A stretch of DNA of 25,318 bases from a virus, in IMG/VR virus record IMGVR_UViG_3300020119_000002, positions 1 to 25,318 of that record, one strand, 5' to 3'. The position numbers and the translations under genes were made by a program. The notes under the pieces were generated by a model, which was not told the DNA's origin, made no database searches, and was given only the letters and a program-made list of their open reading frames with translations. How positions within the stretch are numbered: position 1 is the stretch's first letter; each line of letters begins with the position of its first letter. This document shows, piece by piece, positions 8,662-15,721 of the stretch.

Positions 8662-9048
8662 TTAGCGAGAGATTATGGTCTGAAAATTAATATCGAAGAG
8701 GTAACGACCTTCTTCGGTGAGAATTGAAGTGATGCCACCGATGGGTTGCATCGATACGAGGCATTCAGTTTTGTATTCGTCGATCATCGCCTGCCGGATA
8801 GCATCAGCACGGCTTTCAACGTCATCGGGTGCTGCGTCGTTTTGCGCAGAGAGAAGGATGAGCCTGAAATAGTCACGGGTTAACGCTTCTTCCGTGCTGC
8901 CACCGCCGTTCTGTTGAATGATTAGAAATCGGTCGGCCTTCTGCGCCGTCTGCTCGTTCCAGAATCGTTTCTGGACGCGATAGCCAGTATCAAAACCGTG
9001 CGCCTGCAACCACGCCCGTAGCGCGTCATAAACCTCTGCTCGGGTCAT
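8662..9048 (-). CDS. Probable tail terminator protein (gpU-like)
   Basis: This 128-aa protein begins MTRAEVYDALRAWLQAHGF and resembles small tail-terminator proteins that cap the tail tube and join it to the head. Its place just before the major tail protein and after the gp10-like gene fits the usual order (connector, closure, gp10-like, terminator, tube). Its ATG overlaps the preceding stop as ATGA (9045-9048). The assignment rests on size, position and general similarity. Confidence 0.6.
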   Translation of the reverse strand: MTRAEVYDALRAWLQAHGFDTGYRVQKRFWNEQTAQKADRFLIIQQNGGGSTEEALTRDYFRLILLSAQNDAAPDDVESRADAIRQAMIDEYKTECLVSMQPIGGITSILTEEGRYLFDINFQTIISR

Positions 9049-9440
9049 ATGCTATAGCCTCGCTTAATGACTTCCTTGATATCGTCGATGCCGTCTCGCT
9101 CAAAGCCTTTGCGGAGGAAATCAGGCTCACCGTTAGGGTCCCAATAGTAACCATTTCCATCAGGGCGCTGAGTGTGGGCCAACTCCCCGCTGGAGTCATT
9201 TACGTATTGGGCATAATTTGCAACATATCCAACCTTGCCAATGAGTCCTCCAGTAGCAGGAACCAGATTGCGATATTGGCTATTGATGAGAGTTGATGTA
9301 TCAATGGGTGTGATTGCTGCCGCGTATGCCTGCCCTGTGATCAAAACCTCGACCATGGTTTTCTCAGTGATTGGCCCACTAATATTGGCTAATAGCTTCG
9401 TGACATTCTGCTGTACCTGCTTCATCCCTTTAACTGGCAT
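9045..9440 (-). CDS. HK97 gp10-like neck/tail completion protein
   Basis: This protein is 131 aa from the ATG at 9440. It resembles HK97 gp10-like proteins: a helical N-terminus, a central segment around VGYVANYAQYVNDSSG where family members have a conserved YA.YVE-like motif, and a C-terminal helix (KGFERDGIDDIKEVIKRG). Such proteins act in head-tail joining or tail completion. GGGAG lies about 9 nt before the ATG; a TTG at 9449 is in frame but abuts that site and is less likely. The 5' flank is where the antisense HNH gene has been inserted. Confidence 0.65.
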   Translation of the reverse strand: MPVKGMKQVQQNVTKLLANISGPITEKTMVEVLITGQAYAAAITPIDTSTLINSQYRNLVPATGGLIGKVGYVANYAQYVNDSSGELAHTQRPDGNGYYWDPNGEPDFLRKGFERDGIDDIKEVIKRGYSI

Positions 9441-9462
9441 GGATTGCAACTCCCATAAAGGT

Positions 9463-9468
9463 TATAAT
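9463..9468 (+). promoter_or_regulatory. Possible -10 element for the antisense HNH gene
   Basis: A perfect TATAAT lies on the plus strand about 95 bp before the HNH start codon. The -35 region 16-18 bp upstream is poor (TGGATT or similar), so this is only a candidate for independent expression of the endonuclease. Confidence 0.3.
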
Positions 9469-9495
9469 TTAACCGCTCGGATAGGCTGATCACCG

Positions 9496-9518
9496 AAAAG
9501 GCGCTCACCTGATGCGCC
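9496..9518 (-). terminator. Weak terminator-like hairpin beside the HNH gene
   Basis: In minus-strand RNA GGCGC pairs with GCGCC around a 9-nt loop, followed by only four U. It lies in the insert between two neck genes. It could lower read-through into the tail genes, but the short stem and U-run make this uncertain. Confidence 0.35.
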
Positions 9519-9561
9519 CTTCCGAGCACCAATTAAATCAGGATTCTCAGAGGGTAGAGAC

Positions 9562-10053
9562 ATGGTTACCGCCGAATTTTTACGAGAGATTCTTTCTTAC
9601 GATCCAGAAAGCGGCATCTTTCACTGGAAAAAAACGTTATCGCATCGCAATAAAGCAGGCAATATTGCCGGAACCATTACGGATAGGGGTTATGTAGTAA
9701 TCACCATTAAGAGGAGTCGACTTATGGCTCATCGTCTTGCCTGGCTGTATTTCTACGGTTCTTATCCAGATGGGGTTATTGACCATATCGATGGTGAGAA
9801 GGCCAATAACGCTATTGCAAATCTCCGCGATATCTCTCAAGTAATTAATACTCGAAATAACTGCCTATCAAAAAACAATACCAGCGGATATCCCGGCGTA
9901 TACCTGAATAAAAAGACGGGCAAGTGGGCCGTGCAGATATGGCATGGGATGAAACGCAAGTGTCTAGGCAGTTATGAGTTAAAAGAACACGCCATACAGG
10001 TAAGAAAGCAGGCCGAAGCTGAGCTTGGGTACAAGGTCAGATTTACGTCATGA
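9562..10053 (+). CDS. HNH homing endonuclease with AP2 DNA-binding domain, antisense to the late operon
   Basis: This 163-aa protein has an HNH domain (AHRLAW at 56-61, IDHIDGEKANN at 73-83, ANLRD at 86-90) and a C-terminal AP2-like domain at about 107-150 (SGYPGVYLNKKTGKWAVQI). This is a frequent design for free-standing phage homing endonucleases, which cut DNA lacking the gene and so spread it. It is the only phage gene on the plus strand. It sits between two neck genes, and its 3' end overlaps the 3' end of the convergent 121-aa gene by 11 bp. GAGGG lies 7 nt before the ATG. No intron is evident around it. Confidence 0.9.
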   Translation: MVTAEFLREILSYDPESGIFHWKKTLSHRNKAGNIAGTITDRGYVVITIKRSRLMAHRLAWLYFYGSYPDGVIDHIDGEKANNAIANLRDISQVINTRNNCLSKNNTSGYPGVYLNKKTGKWAVQIWHGMKRKCLGSYELKEHAIQVRKQAEAELGYKVRFTS

Positions 10054-10408
10054 CCTTATAATCTGGGTCTTCGCCAAATGGTGACATGTCCCATTCTTTA
10101 ACCGCCTTAACCTTGTCAGCACCTGCTGCAATCGGTTCTGTCTGTGCTGTCTGGTCGCCTTTCTGGATATAGTCATCACGCGCCGGTAGTCGAACGCCAG
10201 CCCCCTGATATTTCGACTCGGTGAAGAAAATCAGGTTGGTGGTGAACTCTTTGCCGGTGTCGTCGATGGCTATTTCGTTATTTGCTTCCCAGGTGCAGGC
10301 GATGAGATAAGGCGCACCGTAAGTTTGCTTCCCCGTCCAGTCGTCGAATGCACCGAGAGGCCAGATGGTTGCGACATTGGTATAGACCCACTCACTTGTT
10401 GCGCTCAT
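10043..10408 (-). CDS. Neck/connector-region protein, 121 aa
   Basis: This protein of unknown fold lies in the head-to-tail connector cluster, after two small genes and before the gp10-like gene, so it is a candidate head closure or joining protein. It has no membrane segment; the sequence contains WPLGAFDDWTGKQTYGAPY and an acidic C-terminus (DMSPFGEDPDYKVMT). Its start lies inside the end of the 53-aa gene, and its last 11 bp overlap the convergent HNH gene. Confidence 0.6.
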   Translation of the reverse strand: MSATSEWVYTNVATIWPLGAFDDWTGKQTYGAPYLIACTWEANNEIAIDDTGKEFTTNLIFFTESKYQGAGVRLPARDDYIQKGDQTAQTEPIAAGADKVKAVKEWDMSPFGEDPDYKVMT

Positions 10409-10553
10409 GGCTCCACCTCACTACCGTTTCAGCCGCTTTGCGAGCTTTCGGGCACAGCAGATACCACTCCCCGGACTGAGTGACATAAGCCGTGGTTACT
10501 CGCCCTGTATCGGTTGTCACCCATACCCGCGATAACGGTTCTGGTTTACCCAT
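10392..10553 (-). CDS. Small basic protein, 53 aa
   Basis: This small frame starts with an ATG that overlaps the preceding stop (TGATG, 10551-10555) and ends inside the start of the 121-aa gene. A second ATG three bases upstream is in frame. The product begins MGKPEPLSRVWVTTDTGRV, is Arg/Lys-rich and has one Cys (C34). I do not recognise it. Tight overlaps on both sides support a real gene in the connector cluster. Confidence 0.65.
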   Translation of the reverse strand: MGKPEPLSRVWVTTDTGRVTTAYVTQSGEWYLLCPKARKAAETVVRWSHERNK

Positions 10554-10825
10554 CATTTGCCACCAACCACTACAAAGCCACGCAATCTCATTTCATCATC
10601 ATAAGATGCCGCAGCCTTCCCTGTGTCATGAGCAACCAGCGCATTCATGAAACCAATTGGACCCATAATCAGCGTCCCGGAGCCATTTCTACTGCAAACA
10701 AACGGAACATCTGATTGCGCCAGAGCCTCATTGCACTCTACGCGATGTCCGACAAGCATTTCTGCCGCCTTAGGGTCGAGCTCGAATAAAGCATTGAGCG
10801 AATCTACTAATTCTTGCGCTGTCAT
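10553..10825 (-). CDS. Small phage protein in the connector cluster, 90 aa
   Basis: The ATG at 10825 is chosen because it overlaps the preceding stop as TGATG and has GGGGGA about 8 nt upstream; an in-frame ATG at 10834 abuts that site. The protein begins MTAQELVDSLNALFELDPKA, has two Cys and a Gly-rich C-terminus (FVVVGGK). The family is unknown to me. Its place between head-connector genes suggests a minor structural or assembly role. Confidence 0.6.
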   Translation of the reverse strand: MTAQELVDSLNALFELDPKAAEMLVGHRVECNEALAQSDVPFVCSRNGSGTLIMGPIGFMNALVAHDTGKAAASYDDEMRLRGFVVVGGK

Positions 10826-11208
10826 CAGCAACATCCCCCTACCACGTCAAAGAAGCCCACTGAGTTACCCGCAGTTATCGGAAGAACTTCGGTGCAGCCG
10901 TTGGTATCCAGTGAAGACAAAGAGTCACGCAGCCATGCTATCGAATCATCACCGTAATCGAACGATCGAGATGCACCGTTAGGCGCACCCTGAGATTTAA
11001 TGCGTCGGCCCCCGGACGAGGCCGACATTAGAGCAGCTGCGTACAGCAAGATTAATTGCTGCGTACAGTCGTCATATCCGGCCCCGTCCATGCATTCGAT
11101 GATTGAGTTAACGCGACACAGGATAGGCGCCAGAAGAGCGTCAGGAATCGAGTAGCCCAACTCAGCGAGGAAGGCCTTTACGTCTGCTGCTGTAATTGGG
11201 GCTACCAT
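10825..11208 (-). CDS. Probable head-tail connector (adaptor) protein
   Basis: This 127-aa, mainly helical protein begins MVAPITAADVKAFLAELGYSIPD. The pattern of a first helix, several short helices (LLAPILCRVNSIIECM, CTQQLILLYAAALMSA) and a C-terminal tail matches gp6/gp15-like head-tail adaptors, which bind the portal ring. It is the first gene after the capsid block, the usual place. AAGGA lies 9 nt before the ATG, inside the end of the preceding gene. Its Cys-rich C-terminus (VVGGCC) is unusual. Confidence 0.55.
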   Translation of the reverse strand: MVAPITAADVKAFLAELGYSIPDALLAPILCRVNSIIECMDGAGYDDCTQQLILLYAAALMSASSGGRRIKSQGAPNGASRSFDYGDDSIAWLRDSLSSLDTNGCTEVLPITAGNSVGFFDVVGGCC

Positions 11209-11210
11209 GA

Positions 11211-11579
11211 TTACTTGTCCTTTTTGGTCGCTGCTGCCAGTGCTGCTTCTGCTTCTTCGGCTCGCTTCGCCTCTGCTGCCAGATCGGCTGCGTGGGCCTT
11301 ATCTTTCTCTTCTGCTTCGTCGGTGAGCGTCTTCACTTGTTCTAAAGCTTCATCGAGCTTCTTCTGAAGGCCAGATACTTCTTTACTGGCTGTAATTGAT
11401 GGGGTTGCCACTTCGAACACCAATTTTTCACCTTTCTTTTCGGTCGATTTTTCAGCCCTGCCTTGTTTAACCCACTTATCAGCAACAGAATCATCAACGT
11501 CATAAACCTGACCAACCTCCAGTTTCTGGAAGTTGGCACCGGCAAAAAGGTTTGCTGCCAAAACTTTTACGAGTGCCAT
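11211..11579 (-). CDS. Coiled-coil structural protein downstream of the major capsid gene
   Basis: This 122-aa protein has an N-terminal globular part (ALVKVLAANLFAGANFQKLE) and a strongly charged Glu/Lys/Ala-rich coiled coil from about residue 65 to the end. Proteins of this kind occur between the major capsid and adaptor genes in several siphoviruses. Function is unknown; a minor head or assembly role is inferred. AAGGA lies 6 nt before the ATG. Confidence 0.6.
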   Translation of the reverse strand: MALVKVLAANLFAGANFQKLEVGQVYDVDDSVADKWVKQGRAEKSTEKKGEKLVFEVATPSITASKEVSGLQKKLDEALEQVKTLTDEAEEKDKAHAADLAAEAKRAEEAEAALAAATKKDK

Positions 11580-11588
11580 TTTATTTCC

Positions 11589-12662
11589 TTAGCTTGATGC
11601 GTGAATTACTGAGAATTTACCGGCGATGTCTGTTTTAACCATTAATCCAGCGGCACCCCAGGTGCGCCAGACGTAATCGCTGTTATACAGAGGACGAGGG
11701 TCTGCAACGGTGCCGAACGCCTGCCCAACGATGGGGGCAACAACGCCAGCCGTTAAAGGGATGATCAGAATTTCATTACCGCTTAATTGCGCATCTTCTT
11801 TAATCGCTGAAATACCAGTTAATTTCAGCAACTCCTCAAGCACGGTGCGAGTCTGATTAACGTCGAAATACTGCTCGAGGTTAGACATAATTTCACCCGA
11901 GACATACCAGGTTTGCGGGGCGTACTGATTGTTCGTTACGCGCACTGTGTCACGTAACGCGATAGCGTTTTTACGAATCGCAACCGGATCAGTGCTGGTA
12001 GAGAAATCGAAGGTCAGCGTAACCTGAGCCACGCGTTCATCATTGCGCAAGCCTTTCCAAGTTTTCTCATCGAATGATACATAGTTACCTTCGCTATCCT
12101 TGTAACCGTCGTACATGAACTTAACGTACGTGCGCTTCACGGTAGCCGTTGATTCAACGTTGGCATCAGAGATGATGTCAAACGCGTCAGGGTTGTTTAA
12201 GCGCGGATCACGCCAGTTGAATTTAAATCCAGTGTCATGCACAGGAACCATAGTGCCGTCGTACGCGTAGACAGTTGCATCCAACGCCGCGCCTACCTGC
12301 CCAGACATCGACGTATGGCCCCACATACGCCCACCCTTTTTAGCGTATTCGTACACAGTCTGATTGATGCGAGCTGAGCGTGAGTACTGTTGCAGGTCGT
12401 TGAACAGCACAAACTCATTAGGGTTTTGGAATTCATCCAAAACAGTCTGGTCAAAAGCCTTATACAAATCAGCTGGTGAACGTACAGCATTGATGCCGTT
12501 CAGGCTGTTAATCATGTTCACGCGATCTGCAATCTCCTGCATCACGTTTACACCTTTGCTATTGATTGCGGCTTCTCGCTCCTGGTTGAGCATTTCGAAC
12601 TGGAAGGTATTCACCTCCAGATTTCGGGTTTCCGTCGCCAGCTTTGTGGAATATACAAACAT
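11589..12662 (-). CDS. Major capsid protein
   Basis: This 357-aa protein follows the protease-scaffold and decoration-like genes, the normal place of the major capsid protein. Its size and pattern fit an HK97-fold shell protein: a helical N-terminus (TFQFEMLNQEREAAINSKG), a central beta-rich part and a C-terminal segment around YNSDYVWRTWGAAGLMVKTD. It would form the icosahedral shell around the scaffold. GGAG lies 6 nt before the ATG. There is no long N-terminal delta domain, which fits the separate scaffold encoded upstream. Confidence 0.85.
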   Translation of the reverse strand: MFVYSTKLATETRNLEVNTFQFEMLNQEREAAINSKGVNVMQEIADRVNMINSLNGINAVRSPADLYKAFDQTVLDEFQNPNEFVLFNDLQQYSRSARINQTVYEYAKKGGRMWGHTSMSGQVGAALDATVYAYDGTMVPVHDTGFKFNWRDPRLNNPDAFDIISDANVESTATVKRTYVKFMYDGYKDSEGNYVSFDEKTWKGLRNDERVAQVTLTFDFSTSTDPVAIRKNAIALRDTVRVTNNQYAPQTWYVSGEIMSNLEQYFDVNQTRTVLEELLKLTGISAIKEDAQLSGNEILIIPLTAGVVAPIVGQAFGTVADPRPLYNSDYVWRTWGAAGLMVKTDIAGKFSVIHASS

Positions 12663-12672
12663 TCAGTGCTCC

Positions 12673-13107
12673 TTACTTAATGACAACGCGCAGCAGATTG
12701 CCAGCTGTTGAAATGGTGTATGCATCATCTTCCTCGACATGTGCGCGGACTGATTCGCCAGAGGCAGCAGCCTTTACGCGACCATTGGCAACTGAAAGAG
12801 GATCGCCTTTTTTGTATGTGCCAGCGGCCGCTGGAATGTTGAGAAACATTCCAGGCATTGGGTGGATGCCGACAACCAACGCACCCGCAGGGATTTCATC
12901 GTCAACTGTCTTGCAGCGCAGGTAGTCCATATCCGCCACATACAAAATTTCTGATTCATTACCATCAACTGACGCTGTGAATTTCCCAGCGATGAATGTG
13001 CCGATAGTTCCAGGCGTTGTTGCCGCAGCAGCAGAACCCTCTCGATTCAGGAATGGGTTAGGGAACACGCCGCCAGCGTGAATTACGTGCTTTCCGTCTT
13101 TAGCCAT
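12673..13107 (-). CDS. Head decoration / DUF2190-like structural protein
   Basis: This 144-aa Gly/Ala-rich, beta-rich protein lies between the DUF2213 protease-scaffold gene and the major capsid gene, where lambda gpD-like decoration or DUF2190-type proteins are encoded. It contains PAGALVVGIHPMPG and YKKGDPLSVANGRVKAA, segments typical of such small capsid proteins. GGAG lies 9 nt before the ATG, inside the end of the protease gene. The exact family is uncertain. Confidence 0.65.
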   Translation of the reverse strand: MAKDGKHVIHAGGVFPNPFLNREGSAAAATTPGTIGTFIAGKFTASVDGNESEILYVADMDYLRCKTVDDEIPAGALVVGIHPMPGMFLNIPAAAGTYKKGDPLSVANGRVKAAASGESVRAHVEEDDAYTISTAGNLLRVVIK

Positions 13108-13113
13108 CTTTGC

Positions 13114-13560
13114 TTACTCCGGCATGTTTGAAATGGATTCGGTGGTTTTGTTCTGGAATCGGCTATTCAGGCCGAGAGTGGTCTGACATTGAGAGAACAT
13201 CTCTTTCAGCGGCTCGTCTGCCATTGCGTTTACAGCGGTATCAGACAGGCCGAATTTAGCCTTCACTGCGTCGCGCATCTCTTTGCGCTCGGTGTCGGCG
13301 TTAGCCTGTAGTTGCTCTTTCAGTGGCGCGACCGCTTCGTTGACTGCGGAGGAGATAAGCGCCTTAAGCTCATCAGAGTTGGTAGTCGACTCTTTCTTCT
13401 TTGGCTTACCTGTTTCCGGATCGATATCTTCATCGTCTTTCTTCTTGGCGGTGGCTTCGTCGGCCTTCATCTGGTTGTAGGCGTCCATCAGTTCGGCATC
13501 GGTCTTGCCGTCAGTCGGCTTACCAGCGGCCTTGAGCGCGTTGATAATCAGGTCTTTCAT
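13114..13560 (-). CDS. Possible separate scaffold protein from an internal in-frame start
   Basis: ATG at 13560 is codon 315 of the protease-scaffold gene and has AAGGA about 11 nt upstream. It would yield a 148-aa protein beginning MKDLIINALKAAGKPTDGKT that is exactly the acidic/basic helical scaffold-like part. Lambda makes Nu3 scaffold from within gene C in the same way. The spacing of the ribosome site is a little long, so the level of internal initiation is uncertain. Confidence 0.5.
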   Translation of the reverse strand: MKDLIINALKAAGKPTDGKTDAELMDAYNQMKADEATAKKKDDEDIDPETGKPKKKESTTNSDELKALISSAVNEAVAPLKEQLQANADTERKEMRDAVKAKFGLSDTAVNAMADEPLKEMFSQCQTTLGLNSRFQNKTTESISNMPE

Positions 13561-14502
13561 TGGTGATTGTTCCTTATTGGTTTGAACTTCTTCGTACTCG
13601 GTAGGTTTGCGCACGACTTCTACGGGTTCGCCGACAAAGACAGCCTTGCCGTCATCATCGATGAGGTACTTCTGTTGCAGGTATTTACCGTCTTCTTCGT
13701 AAACGAACCGGTCAGGCCATAACCCATCCGGATAGAAGTAATAGTTTTCAGGCTTGCCTTCGCTCATCTTGTTTCGGATGGCGGCGCAGATTTCTTCGAA
13801 GGAGTAGTTGGATGCGTTGGTCAGGTAGAATTTCGTTTTCTCCCACCAGTTAACCTTCATGTAGTTAATTGCTTCACTCAGGTTTACCTGCTCAATCTCG
13901 ATTTTCTCGCCATCAGAGTTTACGAAGATGCCCACTCCTTCTTCCGGCGTGGCGGCACCCGGCTCATCAAGCAAAATGGCGACATGGTCGAAATTCATGT
14001 TGCTTGCCACCCATGAGTATTTCTTACCCTTGGATTCGCCAGACTTCGTTTTCTTATTCAGGAGGAGGCCGGTACTGATATGGATTGGATCGGTGCTTTC
14101 ACCCTTCTCCATTTCCTCCAGACGGTTGACGAGTCGCTGCCCACCCTCTGTGGCTTCCGCGTATCGCACATCAACGTGCATATCGAGAGTGACTCGACCG
14201 TTAACCTTGCGGACGTTCTGCGCATACACACCGACATGAAAGTTATGCACCGCCTCCGGGTCATTCGCGCTGATGTACTGACCATCGACTTTCGGATGGC
14301 TCAGCGGCATGAGCTTTCGCTCCATGCTTGCGTAGCTTTGGTTTATTTCTGCTGCCGGATACAACCCGCCATTCATGACGACGTCGTCAACAATCGGCAC
14401 GACGTCTTTAATGACGATGTGCTCGCGCCCGTTAACTGTTTCGCGGTAGATGTTTGAAGCGGAGTTGATGACGGTCAGCACGTTTACGCTCTTGCGTGAC
14501 AT
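13114..14502 (-). CDS. DUF2213-family prohead protease with C-terminal scaffold
   Basis: This 462-aa protein has a DUF2213 protease domain at about residues 15-200. Candidate catalytic residues are H69 (PLSHP), S143 (IHISTG) and H173 (FDHVAIL), arranged as in the assemblin-like serine proteases of phages. A middle region (about 205-310) contains YYFYPDGLWPDRFVYEED. Residues 315-462 are charged, Lys/Glu-rich and predicted helical, as expected for a scaffold. The protease would cut scaffold and capsid proteins during prohead maturation. AGAGGG lies 6 nt before the ATG. An internal start at residue 315 may make the scaffold separately, as in lambda C/Nu3. Confidence 0.85.
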   Translation of the reverse strand: MSRKSVNVLTVINSASNIYRETVNGREHIVIKDVVPIVDDVVMNGGLYPAAEINQSYASMERKLMPLSHPKVDGQYISANDPEAVHNFHVGVYAQNVRKVNGRVTLDMHVDVRYAEATEGGQRLVNRLEEMEKGESTDPIHISTGLLLNKKTKSGESKGKKYSWVASNMNFDHVAILLDEPGAATPEEGVGIFVNSDGEKIEIEQVNLSEAINYMKVNWWEKTKFYLTNASNYSFEEICAAIRNKMSEGKPENYYFYPDGLWPDRFVYEEDGKYLQQKYLIDDDGKAVFVGEPVEVVRKPTEYEEVQTNKEQSPMKDLIINALKAAGKPTDGKTDAELMDAYNQMKADEATAKKKDDEDIDPETGKPKKKESTTNSDELKALISSAVNEAVAPLKEQLQANADTERKEMRDAVKAKFGLSDTAVNAMADEPLKEMFSQCQTTLGLNSRFQNKTTESISNMPE

Positions 14503-14513
14503 GCTGTGCCCTC

Positions 14514-14687
14514 TTAATTGAGTTTATTCTTACGAGCTTTACGAAGTTGCTTCTTGGTTGGCTTGGCAGGGAAGAAGTGGCATAGGCGCACTCTCTCAGT
14601 ACTTCCAGTGTCCCATCGCATTTCTAAAGGCTTTGAGTACACCCAGCCCCTGATGGGGAAATTAAGATCGTAGAATAGTTGCCACAT
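14514..14687 (-). CDS. Small basic protein, 57 aa
   Basis: From the ATG at 14687 (AGGGGA 4 nt upstream) the frame encodes a short basic protein with a Lys/Arg-rich C-terminus (KPTKKQLRKARKNKLN). An in-frame ATG at 14762 would add 25 residues but would lie upstream of the terminator inside the previous gene. Family unknown. It follows a terminator and precedes the protease-scaffold gene. Confidence 0.5.
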   Translation of the reverse strand: MWQLFYDLNFPIRGWVYSKPLEMRWDTGSTERVRLCHFFPAKPTKKQLRKARKNKLN

Positions 14688-14716
14688 AGCGTCCCCTATG
14701 TCGGATTTCAGGCAAT

Positions 14717-14738
14717 AAAAAAGGCCGCCGTGGCGACC
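14717..14738 (-). terminator. Intrinsic terminator after the MuF-like gene
   Basis: In minus-strand RNA GGTCGC pairs with GCGGCC (one G-U pair) around a CACG loop, followed by six U. It begins right after the stop codon of the MuF-like gene and lies upstream of the capsid block. Confidence 0.75.
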
Positions 14739-15721
14739 TATGCTGGTTCTGTTTCTTTCCACGCCTCACGCTGCTTCGTCATTTTGTCTATCAACTTCTG
14801 GCTCCGTGGTTTGCCTGAGTCGTCGACCAGAATGGATTGCTGCGAGCAATAACATCGATATCTGTTACCGTCTTTCGCGTAGAAATCTTTTACCTCTTCG
14901 CGAGTGTAGACATTCCCATGTCGTGAGGCGTGCCACGGTCGGGTTGTGGGCTTGAGCGCAGATAGCCAGAGGAGGCGTGACTTAATACCCAGCCGCTTCT
15001 CAGCATCCTCATCTTCATCCCACTGCGCCTTACGATAAGCGCCTACCTGCTCGGTCTGCGCTATGTTCTTTGCTTTCGACATCGACACATCAAGACGCTG
15101 GCTGATTATCTTCGCCGTCTCGCGCGGGTTGATTCCTCGAGCGACTGCATCGGATATCACATTAGCCAGGTCAGAGCGTGCAGTATCAGACAACCCTTTC
15201 CAGTCGCTGTACGTCTGCGCGTAGGCTATACCGATGCGTGTCTGATATGGCTGGCTGAAAAGGAGTTGGGATAGCGTCGTCTGCTGCGCGTAAACGTCAC
15301 TCTGCGATGAGAGGTTAGTGAAGGCGTACTGTGTCCCGCGCTGATACTCTTGTGCAACGTACTCACCTGACCATATTTGCGTCGGGCCGCCCTCAAGCAG
15401 CCAATCATCCAGTATCTGCTGAATGCGCGTGAACAGGTTCGCCAGTTGCATAGCGTCGAGGTCATAAGAATACGCGTTGACCGTCACCCAATAGAGCGAC
15501 GGGTCTGCGTCTTCGTTATTGCAGACCATTGCACCGCGCTGTGCGTTAGTCTGCGTTTCGAGCCCGGTCAGATACGGAATGATGTAGTCAGCTAAATCCT
15601 TCTTGATGCCGTAATACCGTTCTTCGATATCACGCTGCATCCGGTTGACGGCTTTGCTGCTCTGCGTCGGATCCTTTTGGTTGCGTGGTAGCAGCGGCAT
15701 CTTCGCTTGTTGTGTCGACAT
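14738..15721 (-). CDS. Phage head morphogenesis protein (SPP1 gp7 / Mu gpF-like)
   Basis: This 327-aa protein follows the portal gene, as MuF/gp7 proteins do. The N-terminal part (QKDPTQSSKAVNRMQRDIEE) is typical of the family, and the C-terminal MuF core is seen at about 225-300 (AQTEQVGAYRKAQW, RPWHASRHGNVYTREEV, CYCSQQSILV). These minor head proteins bind the portal or are ejected with DNA. The first 92 bp overlap the end of the portal gene in another frame. The start at 15721 has only a distant GGAGG (15 nt); ATG at 15700 is an alternative. Confidence 0.85.
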   Translation of the reverse strand: MSTQQAKMPLLPRNQKDPTQSSKAVNRMQRDIEERYYGIKKDLADYIIPYLTGLETQTNAQRGAMVCNNEDADPSLYWVTVNAYSYDLDAMQLANLFTRIQQILDDWLLEGGPTQIWSGEYVAQEYQRGTQYAFTNLSSQSDVYAQQTTLSQLLFSQPYQTRIGIAYAQTYSDWKGLSDTARSDLANVISDAVARGINPRETAKIISQRLDVSMSKAKNIAQTEQVGAYRKAQWDEDEDAEKRLGIKSRLLWLSALKPTTRPWHASRHGNVYTREEVKDFYAKDGNRYRCYCSQQSILVDDSGKPRSQKLIDKMTKQREAWKETEPA

